Program-made: the position numbers and the translations under genes
Source of the DNA: Flavobacteriaceae bacterium
GTDB lineage: Bacteria > Bacteroidota > Bacteroidia > Flavobacteriales > Flavobacteriaceae
Reading direction: 5' to 3'
NCBI GenBank assembly: GCA_029238125.1
Contig: JAQWGQ010000004.1
Span: forward strand, 1 to 40,353
Length of the DNA: 40,353 nt
Shown: in pieces, positions 19,366-28,060 of the stretch
Layout: every line of letters starts with the position of its first letter
Position numbering within the stretch: the stretch's first letter is position 1
The notes under the pieces: model-generated
Databases searched by the model: none
What the model was told of the DNA's origin: nothing
What the model saw: only the letters and a program-made list of their open reading frames with translations

Positions 19366-20048
19366 AGCTGAATTATTTTTTTGGTGTTCTCCATCAAATC
19401 TGTATAGTTCAACCTTAACCCATTCTTGTTTTTCAAAACCGTTGTCATACTCACCGTTTGGATGTCACTACTTCTCTTCAGGTATATAGGGTGATTTTTG
19501 TAAAAAATACACTTTTTATGAAAGGATGATGTCGTGGTTTCAATATCTGATTTGCTTACAATTAGAGACTTGAATTCAGCATTCAATTTTTTCATTATCA
19601 CATTTTCATATATACTGCTAGAGCACAAGACAAAAGGAGTAGACATTGTACGTTTGTTCTGCTTGAGATGCAAACCGTCCCATTGATATTGTGTGATAAC
19701 TTGCGTGTGTAAACAAAAGGACAGGAATGTAAACGGGGCTACATCAAGCAGCTCATTTTCGCTTAGATTTGCTTTGCCTTGGATTAGCTGATTAATAAAA
19801 ATGTTCCCTCTGCTATTTGATGGAATTTTTGGTGATATCCCCTCCGCATTTAGTATGCACCCAACTACAGACTTTGTTACGTTAATTCCGATCCAAGAGC
19901 CACCAGATTTTGTGTCTCTTGGAAATATAAGTTTTTGATTGTCAACGATGTGTTGCTCTGGCGGTTTGGCCACTCGACTGCAAACTTCGTCTCTATTAAA
20001 ATTCAATACAAAACCATCATTTGTTGGGGCATAACTGAGAAGACACAT
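19362..20048 (-). CDS. NRDE/TANGO2 family protein
   Basis: The 228-residue protein begins [21 protein letters not shown], with the NRDE motif at 18-21 and Cys2 exposed after Met, and continues with GGSWIGIN and SRGNIF, the core of the NRDE (TANGO2) family. The fold resembles N-terminal-nucleophile hydrolases; the eukaryotic member TANGO2 has been linked to heme and lipid handling, but no bacterial reaction is established. The ATG overlaps the DinB-like gene's TAA by one base (TAATG), so the pair is translationally coupled. It ends the minus-strand run that begins with the YHS gene. Confidence 0.85.
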   Translation of the reverse strand: MCLLSYAPTNDGFVLNFNRDEVCSRVAKPPEQHIVDNQKLIFPRDTKSGGSWIGINVTKSVVGCILNAEGISPKIPSNSRGNIFINQLIQGKANLSENELLDVAPFTFLSFCLHTQVITQYQWDGLHLKQNKRTMSTPFVLCSSSIYENVIMKKLNAEFKSLIVSKSDIETTTSSFHKKCIFYKNHPIYLKRSSDIQTVSMTTVLKNKNGLRLNYTDLMENTKKIIQL

Positions 20049-20554
20049 TAGGATTTACGGTGCATTAGGGTGGAGGGAGCAACGCCAAATTCTTCGTGTA
20101 GACAATGTCCGAGTTCCAGAGAAACTAGACCGATTTTGATAAAATATTGGTGATGTATGCAGTGATCAAGACAGTAGACCAATTCTCTTGAAAATGAGGT
20201 TGTGATTGGATTGATCCCCATGTCCGTGTCAAAATTACAATTTTCAAATCGTAGTGGCTTGGATTCAAATTTTGATGCGAATTCATCTAGCTGAACCAAA
20301 ATTTCATCTATGGCTAATGCACAAGATTTTGGAAGTTTTTCAATCAATTGATTCCTTTTTCGCAGGTCGTAGTTAATGACTTGCCCTTGCAGTTGGGATA
20401 ACAAACATGTGTAAAACTCAACGATATGTCTCATGTGCTGACCGATGCTACTTCCCGATAAGGTGTCTAAGGGCCTAGAGTATACATCCTCGGAGAGTAT
20501 AATGGTAAGTTTTTTGATTTCAAGTAGTGCTGATTTATGGCTTTGGAAATTCAT
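20048..20554 (-). CDS. DinB-superfamily protein
   Basis: Four-helix-bundle protein of 168 residues with the spaced histidines of the DinB/YfiT superfamily: H40 and H43 in GQHMRHIVEF, and H131, H134, H135 in LDHCIHHQYF. These normally bind a divalent metal. Several DinB-family proteins are thiol S-transferases using bacillithiol or mycothiol; bshB1 elsewhere in the window indicates this organism makes bacillithiol, so that role is possible but not shown. It is coupled to the NRDE gene by a one-base overlap and follows the ATP-grasp gene after 40 bases. Confidence 0.75.
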   Translation of the reverse strand: MNFQSHKSALLEIKKLTIILSEDVYSRPLDTLSGSSIGQHMRHIVEFYTCLLSQLQGQVINYDLRKRNQLIEKLPKSCALAIDEILVQLDEFASKFESKPLRFENCNFDTDMGINPITTSFSRELVYCLDHCIHHQYFIKIGLVSLELGHCLHEEFGVAPSTLMHRKS

Positions 20555-20594
20555 TAGCAGATATTTTTTTGGGTAATGATTGTGTAGGACCCTT

Positions 20595-21602
20595 TTAGGA
20601 AATCTGAAAAGGAGTAGGGGGGGTCATTTTTTTTTCTTTGCTAAGTTGATAAATCACTTTCATGTGATAAAAGATACTTTTATATGCCTGACCTATGCTT
20701 TGTTTCGTATCATAGATATGGATTGGCTCTGCATTTACGCCATTGATTTCAAGAATTTTGATGCCTTTATTATCTTTAAATGCCTCCCAGTTCGCAATTT
20801 TCATATCAATTCGTCCATAATCAAACTCGGGTAAATGTGTCATAAATGTTTTCAGCCATCTGTAAATATCTTTGTTGATGCGGTGATTTGCGTTGCAAAA
20901 ACGAGTTCCAAGGTTATGATTCCCAATGGGTTCAATAATCACTGTTTTATCTTTTTGTAAAACATTGCTCCACTCGTTTTGATATTTGTTTTTAAAATAT
21001 GGAACCCGATGTGCGACTCTGAAATCTTTAAGAATTAAGTCACCTAGCGTACTTTTTCCATTTCCTGTAACACTGCAAAATAACTTTTCACACAGGGACG
21101 TAATTTGTAAATCCCCTGTTTGGGTTTTGTGCACTAAAATTCCCAGTTCAATCGGATAGCAGACAAATTCCTGGATGAGGTAGGTTTGCTGTTTGATTTT
21201 TTGAACTAAATGCTTAAGATCATTTTCATTCTCCAACTTGTGAACACCTTTTCCTCTCTCTGCATTATCTGGCTTTGCAATGATTGGAAACGCAATCCTT
21301 TTGATGAGTCTGTTTTGATTTATCGTTTCAAATGAATCACTAGGATTTATCAAAATTGTTTTGGGAATCAATCTGTCTGGCAGCTTTGATAGGGTTTCGA
21401 TTTTGGAACTTAAGATCGCACCGCCGAATTTCATTCCAGAGTTGAGTTTGGTGAAATAAAGCATTGATCTCGATTTGATTGCTAGAAATACATAATAAAA
21501 ATACGCGGGTATATAAAATAGCCAAAATGGCCAAAACTCATAATTCGTTGTACGTATCCAATATCCTCGTAAAGTCATTGCTATTCTATGCGCATTATGC
21601 AT
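20595..21602 (-). CDS. membrane-anchored ATP-grasp ligase-like protein
   Basis: Predicted ATP-grasp enzyme of 335 residues. The ATP-binding part has FPIIAKPDNAERGKGVHK with Lys110 and a glycine-rich loop, QEFV as the hinge strand, and the metal-binding triad region FDYGRIDMKIA (D266) and ILEINGVNAEP (E285, N287), as in D-alanine ligase-like enzymes. An aromatic hydrophobic segment at about 24-42 suggests membrane association. ATP-grasp enzymes join a carboxylate to an amine or thiol; the substrate is unknown. The ATG at 21602 overlaps the DoxX gene by 8 bases; the ATG at 21578 is an alternative. It belongs to the YHS-DoxX-ATP-grasp-DinB-NRDE run. Confidence 0.78.
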   Translation of the reverse strand: MHNAHRIAMTLRGYWIRTTNYEFWPFWLFYIPAYFYYVFLAIKSRSMLYFTKLNSGMKFGGAILSSKIETLSKLPDRLIPKTILINPSDSFETINQNRLIKRIAFPIIAKPDNAERGKGVHKLENENDLKHLVQKIKQQTYLIQEFVCYPIELGILVHKTQTGDLQITSLCEKLFCSVTGNGKSTLGDLILKDFRVAHRVPYFKNKYQNEWSNVLQKDKTVIIEPIGNHNLGTRFCNANHRINKDIYRWLKTFMTHLPEFDYGRIDMKIANWEAFKDNKGIKILEINGVNAEPIHIYDTKQSIGQAYKSIFYHMKVIYQLSKEKKMTPPTPFQIS

Positions 21603-21972
21603 TGCTTTTCTCGATGCCCATTTCGATTACACACAAGATGATTACTGCAACGCCCATAATAAACAGTTGTCCCCCATCATTTTGTCCATTCCAGCGGACA
21701 ACAATTCCCAATGGAGTGAACAAATGAGCGCCTACAGCGCCAATCATTAACAAGCCTGTTAAGGTGTTGGCAATGCTTTTCGTTGTTGGAAGAAGTATTG
21801 CAATTGCAAGCACGAGTTCAATGCCACCGAGAAGAAACCGCCCCCATGGCTCTACACCAAGGGTTGAAAAAACATGAATGGCTTGCTCGTGGCTCCCAAA
21901 CTTAAAATATAGAGATTGCAATAATATGATGGCGACAAGTAGTCGTAATGTAAATGAGATTTTGTATTTCAT
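21595..21972 (-). CDS. DoxX-family membrane protein
   Basis: Small inner-membrane protein of about 125 residues with four hydrophobic helices. LYFKFGSHEQAIHVF and GGIELVLAIAILLP match the DoxX family. Family members occur with redox and thiol metabolism genes, but no general reaction is settled. The start is set at the ATG at 21972 (MKYKISFTLR), 13 bases after the YHS gene; the longer frame from 22020 would overlap that gene and add a non-family N-terminus. It overlaps the ATP-grasp gene by 8 bases. Confidence 0.8.
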   Translation of the reverse strand: MKYKISFTLRLLVAIILLQSLYFKFGSHEQAIHVFSTLGVEPWGRFLLGGIELVLAIAILLPTTKSIANTLTGLLMIGAVGAHLFTPLGIVVRWNGQNDGGQLFIMGVAVIILCVIEMGIEKSNA

Positions 21973-21985
21973 GATATCAATAGGT

Positions 21986-22456
21986 TTAATCAATAATTTT
22001 TTGCCAGTTTTCTTCAGCACTTTGTTTTAACACGTCGTGATTTTTTATCCACTTTTCTCTCGTGTCGTTAAAGTATGATTTATAGAAAAGATATAATTCC
22101 CCATTTTCGATGGTATAAGAAAGTGGGTCAACATCAACTTTTTTAGCATAATCCCCAATTGCGTATGCACACCAACCGCCATATTTTGGCAAATATCTTG
22201 TTGGATCGTTGATGAAGAGGTCTTTGTTTTCTTGGGATGAAAAATAAAACAGAAGACCTTGATATTGACTCGAAATCGATGACTTTCCTTTGATGGGCTT
22301 GTTTTCAAAAAAGTAGCTTACCAAATCATAGCCATCACCAACGAGTTTTAGACTTGCGGTGTTGAAATGGGCGATATCGATATCCTTCAGCTGTTTAGGT
22401 CCAAAGGAATAAATAAACAGTATACAGAAAATTAAGGGAATTGATTTTTGGGGCAT
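21986..22456 (-). CDS. secreted YHS-domain protein
   Basis: A 156-residue protein with an N-terminal hydrophobic signal (MPQKSIPLIFCILFIYSF) and a YHS domain at about 42-100: GYDLVSYF, YQGLLFYFSSQENKDLF and PTRYLPKYGGWCAYAI with Cys96. YHS domains are linked to metal, often copper, binding; the protein would be periplasmic. The ATG at 22456 is chosen because it gives a clean signal peptide; an upstream in-frame ATG at 22582 would overlap the tRNA-Glu promoter region. First gene of a five-gene minus-strand run. Confidence 0.8.
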   Translation of the reverse strand: MPQKSIPLIFCILFIYSFGPKQLKDIDIAHFNTASLKLVGDGYDLVSYFFENKPIKGKSSISSQYQGLLFYFSSQENKDLFINDPTRYLPKYGGWCAYAIGDYAKKVDVDPLSYTIENGELYLFYKSYFNDTREKWIKNHDVLKQSAEENWQKIID

Positions 22457-22548
22457 GTTATGGGGTTTTGTGTAAATGTAAAGAAAATTAATAAACATTA
22501 TAAAAACAATTTTATTAATCGTTTTGGTACAAAACATATTAAAATTAA

Positions 22549-22578
22549 TTGCATTATCATTTTTTTCAATTAAATTTG
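22549..22578 (+). promoter_or_regulatory. promoter of tRNA-Glu (and rpsT)
   Basis: TTG at 22549-22551, a 19-base spacer, then TAAATTTG at 22571-22578. This is the most complete Bacteroidota promoter in the window. It would start transcription about a dozen bases before the tRNA. Confidence 0.7.
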
Positions 22579-22595
22579 CCACCTGAAATAAAAAA

Positions 22596-22667
22596 GGCCC
22601 GTTCGTCTATCGGCTAGGACGCCAGGTTTTCATCCTGGTAAGAGGGGTTCGATTCCCCTACGGGCTA
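22596..22667 (+). tRNA. tRNA-Glu (anticodon UUC)
   Basis: A full cloverleaf can be drawn. The seven-base acceptor stem pairs 22596-22602 with 22660-22666 (first pair G-U), with discriminator A at 22667. The anticodon stem CCAGG/CCTGG encloses loop TTTTCAT, giving anticodon TTC at 22629-22631. The T arm is AGGGG-TTCGATT-CCCCT. The 3' CCA is not encoded. rpsT follows 17 bases later and may share the transcript. Confidence 0.96.
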
Positions 22668-22684
22668 CAAAATATAAAAACACT

Positions 22685-22936
22685 ATGGCTAACCATAAGT
22701 CCGCTTTAAAAAACATACGCTCCGACGAGACAAAACGTCTTCGTAACCGTTTGCAACACAAAACGATGCGCAATGCGTTGAGAGATTTTCAGGAAATCAA
22801 AACCAAAAAAGCTGCTACCAAAGCACTCCCTACGTTGATTTCTATGATTGACAAGCTAGCTAAGCGCAATATCATTCATGCGAATAAAGCTGCAAACTTA
22901 AAATCTAAATTAACAAATCATGTAGCTTCTTTATAA
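22685..22936 (+). CDS. rpsT: 30S ribosomal protein S20
   Basis: Basic 83-residue protein of the small ribosomal subunit that binds 16S rRNA. It starts MANHKSALKNIRSDETKRLRN, the characteristic S20 opening, and ends with a helix rich in Ala and Lys. It lies directly after tRNA-Glu and before a strong bidirectional terminator. Confidence 0.97.
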   Translation: MANHKSALKNIRSDETKRLRNRLQHKTMRNALRDFQEIKTKKAATKALPTLISMIDKLAKRNIIHANKAANLKSKLTNHVASL

Positions 22937-22950
22937 GTTGCATTGACACC

Positions 22951-22986
22951 AAAAAAAAAAGGGCTTCCATTGGAAGCCCTTTTTTT
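22951..22986. terminator. bidirectional intrinsic terminator between rpsT and rho
   Basis: GGGCTTCC (22961-22968) and GGAAGCCC (22972-22979) form a perfect 8-base-pair hairpin with a three-base loop. It is flanked by ten A on the left and seven T on the right, so it can stop transcription of rpsT on the plus strand and rho on the minus strand. Confidence 0.92.
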
Positions 22987-23001
22987 GTTTGTCTCGTTTT
23001 T

Positions 23002-24480
23002 TTAGTTATTCATTGAAATCAAAAATTCTTCATTATTGAGTGTTCTCTTAATTCGATTTTCAATAAACTCCATCGCCTCAACGGGGTTCATGTCTGCAAG
23101 GTATTTTCTCATCACCCACATTCTTTGAACGTTGTTTTCGTCGAGTAGCATATCATCTCTACGCGTGCTTGAAGAAACCAAATCAATAGCAGGGAAAATT
23201 CTACGATTTGAAATTCTACGATCAAGTTGAAGCTCCATGTTACCCGTACCCTTAAACTCTTCAAAAATAACTTCATCCATCTTCGATCCAGTTTCTGTCA
23301 ATGCAGTAGCAATTATCGATAAAGATCCTCCATTTTCGATATTTCTCGCTGCTCCAAAGAAACGTTTTGGTTTGTGCAATGCATTGGCATCAACACCACC
23401 ACTTAAAATTTTTCCAGAAGCAGGTTGAACTGTGTTATACGCTCGTGCTAAACGAGTAATTGAATCGAGAAGTATCACCACATCGTGGCCACATTCCACC
23501 AATCTTTTTGCCTTTTCAAGAACGATGTTTGCAACTTTCACATGTCTATCAGCTGGCTCGTCAAAAGTAGAAGCAACGACTTCCCCTTTTACGTTACGTT
23601 GCATATCGGTTACTTCCTCTGGTCTTTCATCAATCAAAAGAATGATTTGATAGACTTCTGGGTGATTCGCTGCAATGGCATTGGCAACTTCCTTTAACAA
23701 CATTGTCTTACCAGTTTTGGGTTGCGACACAATCATTCCACGTTGCCCTTTTCCAATGGGGGAGAACAAGTCCATGATTCGAGTTGATATTGTGCTTTCC
23801 TTTTCGGCAATTTTGAATTTTTCATTGGGAAACAATGGGGTTAAGTGCTCAAATGAAACGCGATCACGAACTACATTTGGGCTTAGCCCATTTATTGTGC
23901 TTACCTTGACAAGGGGGAAAAATTTCTCTCCCTCTTTTGGAGGACGCACATGCCCAAGAACGGTATCACCTGTTTTTAAGCCAAAGAGACGAACTTGCGA
24001 CTGAGATACATAAATATCATCGGGAGATGAAAGATAGTTGTAATCGGAAGACCGTAAAAAACCATAGCCCTCAGGCATCATTTCCAACACCCCTTCACTT
24101 TCGATGATTCCTTCAAACTCGTAATCAGGTTGGCGGTACTTGTTTCGAGTGTCTTTATTGTGAGTATCTACTTTCTTATTTTGTTGAACTTTTTTCTTCT
24201 CTTCGGTTTGCTGTTGTTGGCCATTATTGTTTTGACGTTGTTTATCAGCTTTTGGCTTTTGGTTTTTAGCTTTGTCGGGAGTTTCTTTTTTGATGGGTTT
24301 TTTGGCTTCGGGATCTGCTTGTTTTTCCTTTTTTTCCTCTGGTTGGCTGGCAATGTGATCAATGATAGTATAAGCAAGATCCAATTTCTTTTGTCCGGCA
24401 ATCCCTTTGATCCCTAAATTTTTTGCAATTTCTTGTAATTCAGGAAGCTTTTTTGATTTTAATTCAGCGATTTCTAACAT
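23002..24480 (-). CDS. rho: transcription termination factor Rho
   Basis: Hexameric RNA-dependent ATPase that terminates transcription. The start is the ATG at 24480, giving 492 residues beginning [20 protein letters not shown], the usual Rho N-terminal helix domain; the frame extends 22 codons further but that part overlaps the promoter element. A Lys/Gln/Asn-rich insert at about 48-118 separates it from the RNA-binding cold-shock fold ([21 protein letters not shown]). The ATPase core has Walker A PKTGKT near 254-259, Walker [17 protein letters not shown], and the R-loop region [17 protein letters not shown] divergent DUF4293 gene lies upstream. Confidence 0.97.
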   Translation of the reverse strand: MLEIAELKSKKLPELQEIAKNLGIKGIAGQKKLDLAYTIIDHIASQPEEKKEKQADPEAKKPIKKETPDKAKNQKPKADKQRQNNNGQQQQTEEKKKVQQNKKVDTHNKDTRNKYRQPDYEFEGIIESEGVLEMMPEGYGFLRSSDYNYLSSPDDIYVSQSQVRLFGLKTGDTVLGHVRPPKEGEKFFPLVKVSTINGLSPNVVRDRVSFEHLTPLFPNEKFKIAEKESTISTRIMDLFSPIGKGQRGMIVSQPKTGKTMLLKEVANAIAANHPEVYQIILLIDERPEEVTDMQRNVKGEVVASTFDEPADRHVKVANIVLEKAKRLVECGHDVVILLDSITRLARAYNTVQPASGKILSGGVDANALHKPKRFFGAARNIENGGSLSIIATALTETGSKMDEVIFEEFKGTGNMELQLDRRISNRRIFPAIDLVSSSTRRDDMLLDENNVQRMWVMRKYLADMNPVEAMEFIENRIKRTLNNEEFLISMNN

Positions 24481-24545
24481 TATATAGTTGAAAAATAAAT
24501 AATATGGAAGTAAATTATTGGAATGAAGTTTTTCCAATTGTTTCA

Positions 24546-24553
24546 CAAATATA
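24546..24553 (-). promoter_or_regulatory. -7 promoter element of rho
   Basis: Minus-strand TATATTTG, an exact TAnnTTTG match, 66 bases before the rho ATG at 24480. It implies an untranslated leader of about 60 bases. Confidence 0.6.
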
Positions 24554-24564
24554 CAACTATTTTT

Positions 24565-24572
24565 TACTTTTG
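24565..24572 (+). promoter_or_regulatory. -7 promoter element of the DUF4293 gene
   Basis: TACTTTTG matches TAnnTTTG. It lies 11 bases from the divergent rho -7 element and 14 bases before the GTG start of the DUF4293 gene. Confidence 0.55.
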
Positions 24573-24586
24573 CTGAAACTTTGTCG

Positions 24587-24991
24587 GTGTTACAGCGAAT
24601 TCAATCCATTTATCTACTATTTGTTTTTCTCATTCAGTTGTCGGGATTTATTTTCCTTCCGAACCGTTTGTTGTTTTCTGGTGTTTCTATTGAAGTCAAT
24701 CACTCTTATATTTTGCTCATATCCAACCTCTTACTGATTGCTGTTCCGTTTTGGAATATTTTTCAATTTCGGAACAGAAAACGCCAATTTGTTCTGAATC
24801 GAGTTCTATTGCTGATTACACTTTGCCTATTGTTCAATCAATGTGTCGGGTATTTCTATGCAGATAATAATGAAACTCACCAGCTTTTGGTTTGCGTTGT
24901 TACTATGCTTACTGTCATTTTTCTCTCGCTTGCCAACAAGGCAATAAAACGCGATGAAGATTTGGTTCGATCTGCCGATCGCCTTCGGTAA
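24587..24991 (+). CDS. DUF4293 membrane protein
   Basis: Small inner-membrane protein of about 134 residues with four helices, restricted to Bacteroidota and usually found beside rho. It begins [10 protein letters not shown] after a GTG start and ends [15 protein letters not shown], both characteristic of the family. GTG at 24587 is preferred over the in-frame TTG at 24581 because relatives start one residue before the Q-R-I-Q core. The predicted leader is about ten bases. No function is known; the divergent arrangement with rho, from promoters 11 bases apart, suggests shared control. Confidence 0.82.
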   Translation: MLQRIQSIYLLFVFLIQLSGFIFLPNRLLFSGVSIEVNHSYILLISNLLLIAVPFWNIFQFRNRKRQFVLNRVLLLITLCLLFNQCVGYFYADNNETHQLLVCVVTMLTVIFLSLANKAIKRDEDLVRSADRLR

Positions 24992-24994
24992 AGT

Positions 24995-25486
24995 TTATCG
25001 CTTGACTTCGATAACTTCCATATTCTTTATCTCTTCTTTAGCGATTTCGAAGCGCACCATTGTTCGAACCTTGTGAAACCCATATTTTCCAATGGCTCCA
25101 GGGTTGATAAATAAGACTTGATGGGTTTTGTCAAACTGAATTCTTAATATGTGAGCGTGCCCACAAATAAAAATTTTGGGTTGGACAGATTTGAGCTGTT
25201 GGCTTACTCCCTTTGCGTAACGACCAGGTCTTCCACCAATATGAGTCATAAATACACGAACTCCTTCACATGTAAACACCAAATCTTTTGGAAAGCTTTC
25301 TCTCAGTTCAGCACCGTCAATATTGCCATACACAGCACGAAGGGGCTTATTGATGGATATTGTGTCTGTCACTTCAATTGACCCAATATCCCCAGCATGC
25401 CATACCTCGTCTGACTCATTCACATACCCCATGATGTGGTCGTCGATATAGCTATGCGTGTCGGAAAGTAAAAGTATTTTTTTCAT
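24995..25486 (-). CDS. YfcE/MJ0936-type metallophosphoesterase
   Basis: Cytoplasmic calcineurin-like phosphoesterase of 163 residues. All metal ligands are visible: D9 and H11 (LLSDTHS), D33 (AGDIG), N55 (YGNID), H82 (MTHIGG), and H110 and H112 (CGHAH). Family members act on phosphodiesters or phosphomonoesters of uncertain physiological identity. The ATG at 25486 is chosen because the protein then starts MKKILLLSDTHS; the longer frame to 25528 would overlap the truA promoter element. It converges on the DUF4293 gene with a 3-base gap. Confidence 0.87.
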   Translation of the reverse strand: MKKILLLSDTHSYIDDHIMGYVNESDEVWHAGDIGSIEVTDTISINKPLRAVYGNIDGAELRESFPKDLVFTCEGVRVFMTHIGGRPGRYAKGVSQQLKSVQPKIFICGHAHILRIQFDKTHQVLFINPGAIGKYGFHKVRTMVRFEIAKEEIKNMEVIEVKR

Positions 25487-25516
25487 TTGCGATGAAAGCA
25501 GTGGTGATAGAAACAA

Positions 25517-25524
25517 TATCTTTG
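25517..25524 (+). promoter_or_regulatory. -7 promoter element of truA
   Basis: TATCTTTG, exact TAnnTTTG match, 20 bases before the truA TTG start. Confidence 0.55.
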
Positions 25525-25544
25525 TCAAACAAAAATAATACTCC

Positions 25545-26288
25545 TTGCGTTATTTTATAGAACTATCTTACGATGGTACTCTTTTTGTTGGTTGGCAACG
25601 ACAGCCAGAGGGCGATAGCGTTCAGTCATGTTTGGAAGATGCTTTGTCAATTTTATTTCGCAAACCGCTCAGCATTGTTGGTGCTGGTCGCACCGACGCA
25701 GGGGTACATGCGCATCAATTGTTTGCTCATGTTGACCTTGATGAACATATCGAACTGGACTTGAAGTCTCGCCTCAATAAGCTCCTTCCAAAAGAGATTG
25801 CAATCCGCAACATTATCGCTGTTGCCCAAGATGCTCACGCACGCTTTGATGCGATTAGCAGGAGTTATCGTTACCACATTACCTCACAAAAAAATCCCTT
25901 TTTGCAAAATCGTTCCTATCAGTTTTCCAAGCCCTTAGATGTCGAATTGATGAATCAAGCAGCTAAAATCTTAATCGATCATGAGGATTTTAAGTGTTTT
26001 TCAAAATCAAAAACAGATGTCAAGACGTATATATGTGATATCCAACATGCGCACTGGAAACAAAATGGAAGTGAATTGGTTTTCTTCATTCAGTCAAATC
26101 GTTTTTTGAGAAATATGGTTCGGGCTATTGTGGGTACGCTTATTGAAGTTGGTTTGAGAAAAATCAGTATTTCAGATTTTGAAGCAATACTTGCGAGTCG
26201 TGATCGGAGTCAAGCAGGATACTCTGTTCCAGCCCATGGTCTCTATCTCGAAAAAGTAAACTATCCAAAGCATATATTTGCGGTATGA
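25545..26288 (+). CDS. truA: tRNA pseudouridine synthase A
   Basis: Isomerises uridines 38-40 in the tRNA anticodon stem. The 247-residue protein starts RYFIELSYDGTLFVGWQRQP after a TTG codon; no ATG is available in frame. The catalytic Asp51 lies in GRTDAGVHA, and FLRNMVRAIVGTL is the conserved C-terminal segment. The last four bases ATGA overlap the start of the ABC exporter gene, so the two are coupled. Confidence 0.95.
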   Translation: MRYFIELSYDGTLFVGWQRQPEGDSVQSCLEDALSILFRKPLSIVGAGRTDAGVHAHQLFAHVDLDEHIELDLKSRLNKLLPKEIAIRNIIAVAQDAHARFDAISRSYRYHITSQKNPFLQNRSYQFSKPLDVELMNQAAKILIDHEDFKCFSKSKTDVKTYICDIQHAHWKQNGSELVFFIQSNRFLRNMVRAIVGTLIEVGLRKISISDFEAILASRDRSQAGYSVPAHGLYLEKVNYPKHIFAV

Positions 26289-28060
26289 GTTCTAAAGTAA
26301 CAGGTTCTATTTTAGATGTGTCTCTCTTTAAGAGACTCATGCAATATGTCCGTCCATACAGATTTACGTTTGTTTTTGTTCTTACGGCAGCGATTTTACT
26401 CTCTGTTTTTTCAACCCTAAACCCGTATTTGTTAAAAATAACAGTTGATGACTACATTACGCTAAAAGACTATGACGGTATGCTGGTATTTATTGGCATC
26501 ATGACGGGAGTTTTGTTTTTTGAGGTCTTTTTTCAGTTTTCGTTTATTTATTTTGCAAATTGGCTTGGACAGCGAGTCGTTTACGATCTCCGAAGAGAAC
26601 TGTTTAGAAGGATGATTGGCTTTCGGATGACCTTTTTCGACAAGTCAGCAGTTGGTCGATTGGTTACACGAGCGGTCAATGACATCGAAACCATTGCCAG
26701 CATTTTTAGCCAGGGCTTGTTTATGATCATTGCCGATTTACTCAAAATGCTAATCGTAGTCGGGGTAATGCTAAGTGTGAGTTGGAAACTGTCCCTTATT
26801 GTTTTTGCAGTTCTTCCAGTGATTTTGTTTGCCACACGAAAATTTCAAAAAGCAATGAAATTCGCATTTGACGAGGTGCGAACCCAGGTCGCTAATCTCA
26901 ATACTTTTGTTCAGGAGAGAATTTCGGGTATGCATATTGTTCAACTTTTTGCTCGTGAACATCAAGAGTACCAATCCTTTCAAAAGATCAATGAAAAACA
27001 TAAAAAAGCTTGGTTGAAAACGGTTTGGTATAACTCCATTTTCTTTCCGATAGCAGAACTTTCTACATCGATTACAATTGGGTTATTGGTTTGGTATGGT
27101 GGTTTGAGCGTAATTGCGCAGGAAAATGGAATCACTCTGGGCTCGATCTTTTTGTTTATTCAACTTACGCAAATGTTGTTTCGTCCCTTGCGTCAAATTG
27201 CGGATAAGTTTAATGCTCTTCAAATGGGGATGGTTGCCGTTCAGCGCGTCTTTGATTTAATGGATACGGACAGCCATATTCCTGATTATGGTTCCCTTGA
27301 AGCCAAAGATATTAAGGGGAAAATTTCATTTCAGAACGTTGTTTTTTCTTACAAAGAAGGTGAGACTGTGATCAATGACATTTCATTTGATATGAAGGCA
27401 GGAGAAAATATAGCCATCGTCGGCGCTACTGGAGCTGGAAAATCAACAATCATCAATCTGCTTAGCCGATTTTATGATATTAAACAGGGAAGTATTAGCG
27501 TTGATGGCAAGAACATTAACTCCTATAAGCTTTCGTCATTGAGAAACGCAATTGCTGTAGTTCTTCAAGATGTGTTTTTGTTTGCAGATACGATTCAAAA
27601 CAACATCAGCATGTGGGACTCATCGATCAGCGAGGAAGAGGTAATGGAGGCCGCCAAGTACATTGGAATTGATAAATTCATATCTAAACTTCCAGGAAAA
27701 CTTCAATATGATGTCAAAGAACGCGGTGCCATGCTTTCTGGCGGTCAACGTCAACTCATAGCTTTTTTAAGGGCGTATGTGTCAAACCCTTCAATACTTG
27801 TCTTGGATGAAGCCACCTCATCCGTTGACGGGGAAACAGAAGAGTTGATTCAGGTTGCAACAGACCGATTGACTGAGGGGAAAACAGCAATCATAATCGC
27901 ACACCGTTTAGCGACTGTTCAAAAAGCAGATCGTATTATCGTGATGGACAATGGGAAGATTGTTGAGATGGGCTCCCATGAAAAACTACTACAAATTGAG
28001 GGTGGGTTTTATCAAAATCTTCACAATGTGCAATTGCTTCAAAAGCAAGAAACGGTCTAG
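26285..28060 (+). CDS. MsbA-like ABC exporter (fused permease and ATPase)
   Basis: Inner-membrane half-transporter of 591 residues. Six helices occupy about 1-320. The ATPase has Walker A GATGAGKS at 380-387, signature LSGGQRQ at 484-490, Walker B ILVLDEATSSVD and the H-loop IIAHRLATV. It would act as a homodimer or heterodimer exporting lipids or drugs; sequence alone does not separate lipid flippase from multidrug exporter. Coupled to truA by ATGA. Its stop and the stop of convergent dacA share the palindrome CTAG. Confidence 0.92.
   Translation: MSSKVTGSILDVSLFKRLMQYVRPYRFTFVFVLTAAILLSVFSTLNPYLLKITVDDYITLKDYDGMLVFIGIMTGVLFFEVFFQFSFIYFANWLGQRVVYDLRRELFRRMIGFRMTFFDKSAVGRLVTRAVNDIETIASIFSQGLFMIIADLLKMLIVVGVMLSVSWKLSLIVFAVLPVILFATRKFQKAMKFAFDEVRTQVANLNTFVQERISGMHIVQLFAREHQEYQSFQKINEKHKKAWLKTVWYNSIFFPIAELSTSITIGLLVWYGGLSVIAQENGITLGSIFLFIQLTQMLFRPLRQIADKFNALQMGMVAVQRVFDLMDTDSHIPDYGSLEAKDIKGKISFQNVVFSYKEGETVINDISFDMKAGENIAIVGATGAGKSTIINLLSRFYDIKQGSISVDGKNINSYKLSSLRNAIAVVLQDVFLFADTIQNNISMWDSSISEEEVMEAAKYIGIDKFISKLPGKLQYDVKERGAMLSGGQRQLIAFLRAYVSNPSILVLDEATSSVDGETEELIQVATDRLTEGKTAIIIAHRLATVQKADRIIVMDNGKIVEMGSHEKLLQIEGGFYQNLHNVQLLQKQETV

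Noticed and set aside
20608-20640. Possible terminator or slippery tract (long G and T runs)
   Set aside because: It is inside the 3' coding end of the ATP-grasp gene and forms no hairpin.
22457-22548. Promoter for the YHS-DoxX run
   Set aside because: Several AT-rich stretches exist, but none matches TAnnTTTG on the minus strand, so no element is claimed.
23237-24417. Several plus-strand open frames antisense to rho, one very hydrophobic
   Set aside because: The hydrophobic look comes from reading the complement of Lys/Gln-rich codons; rho explains the region.
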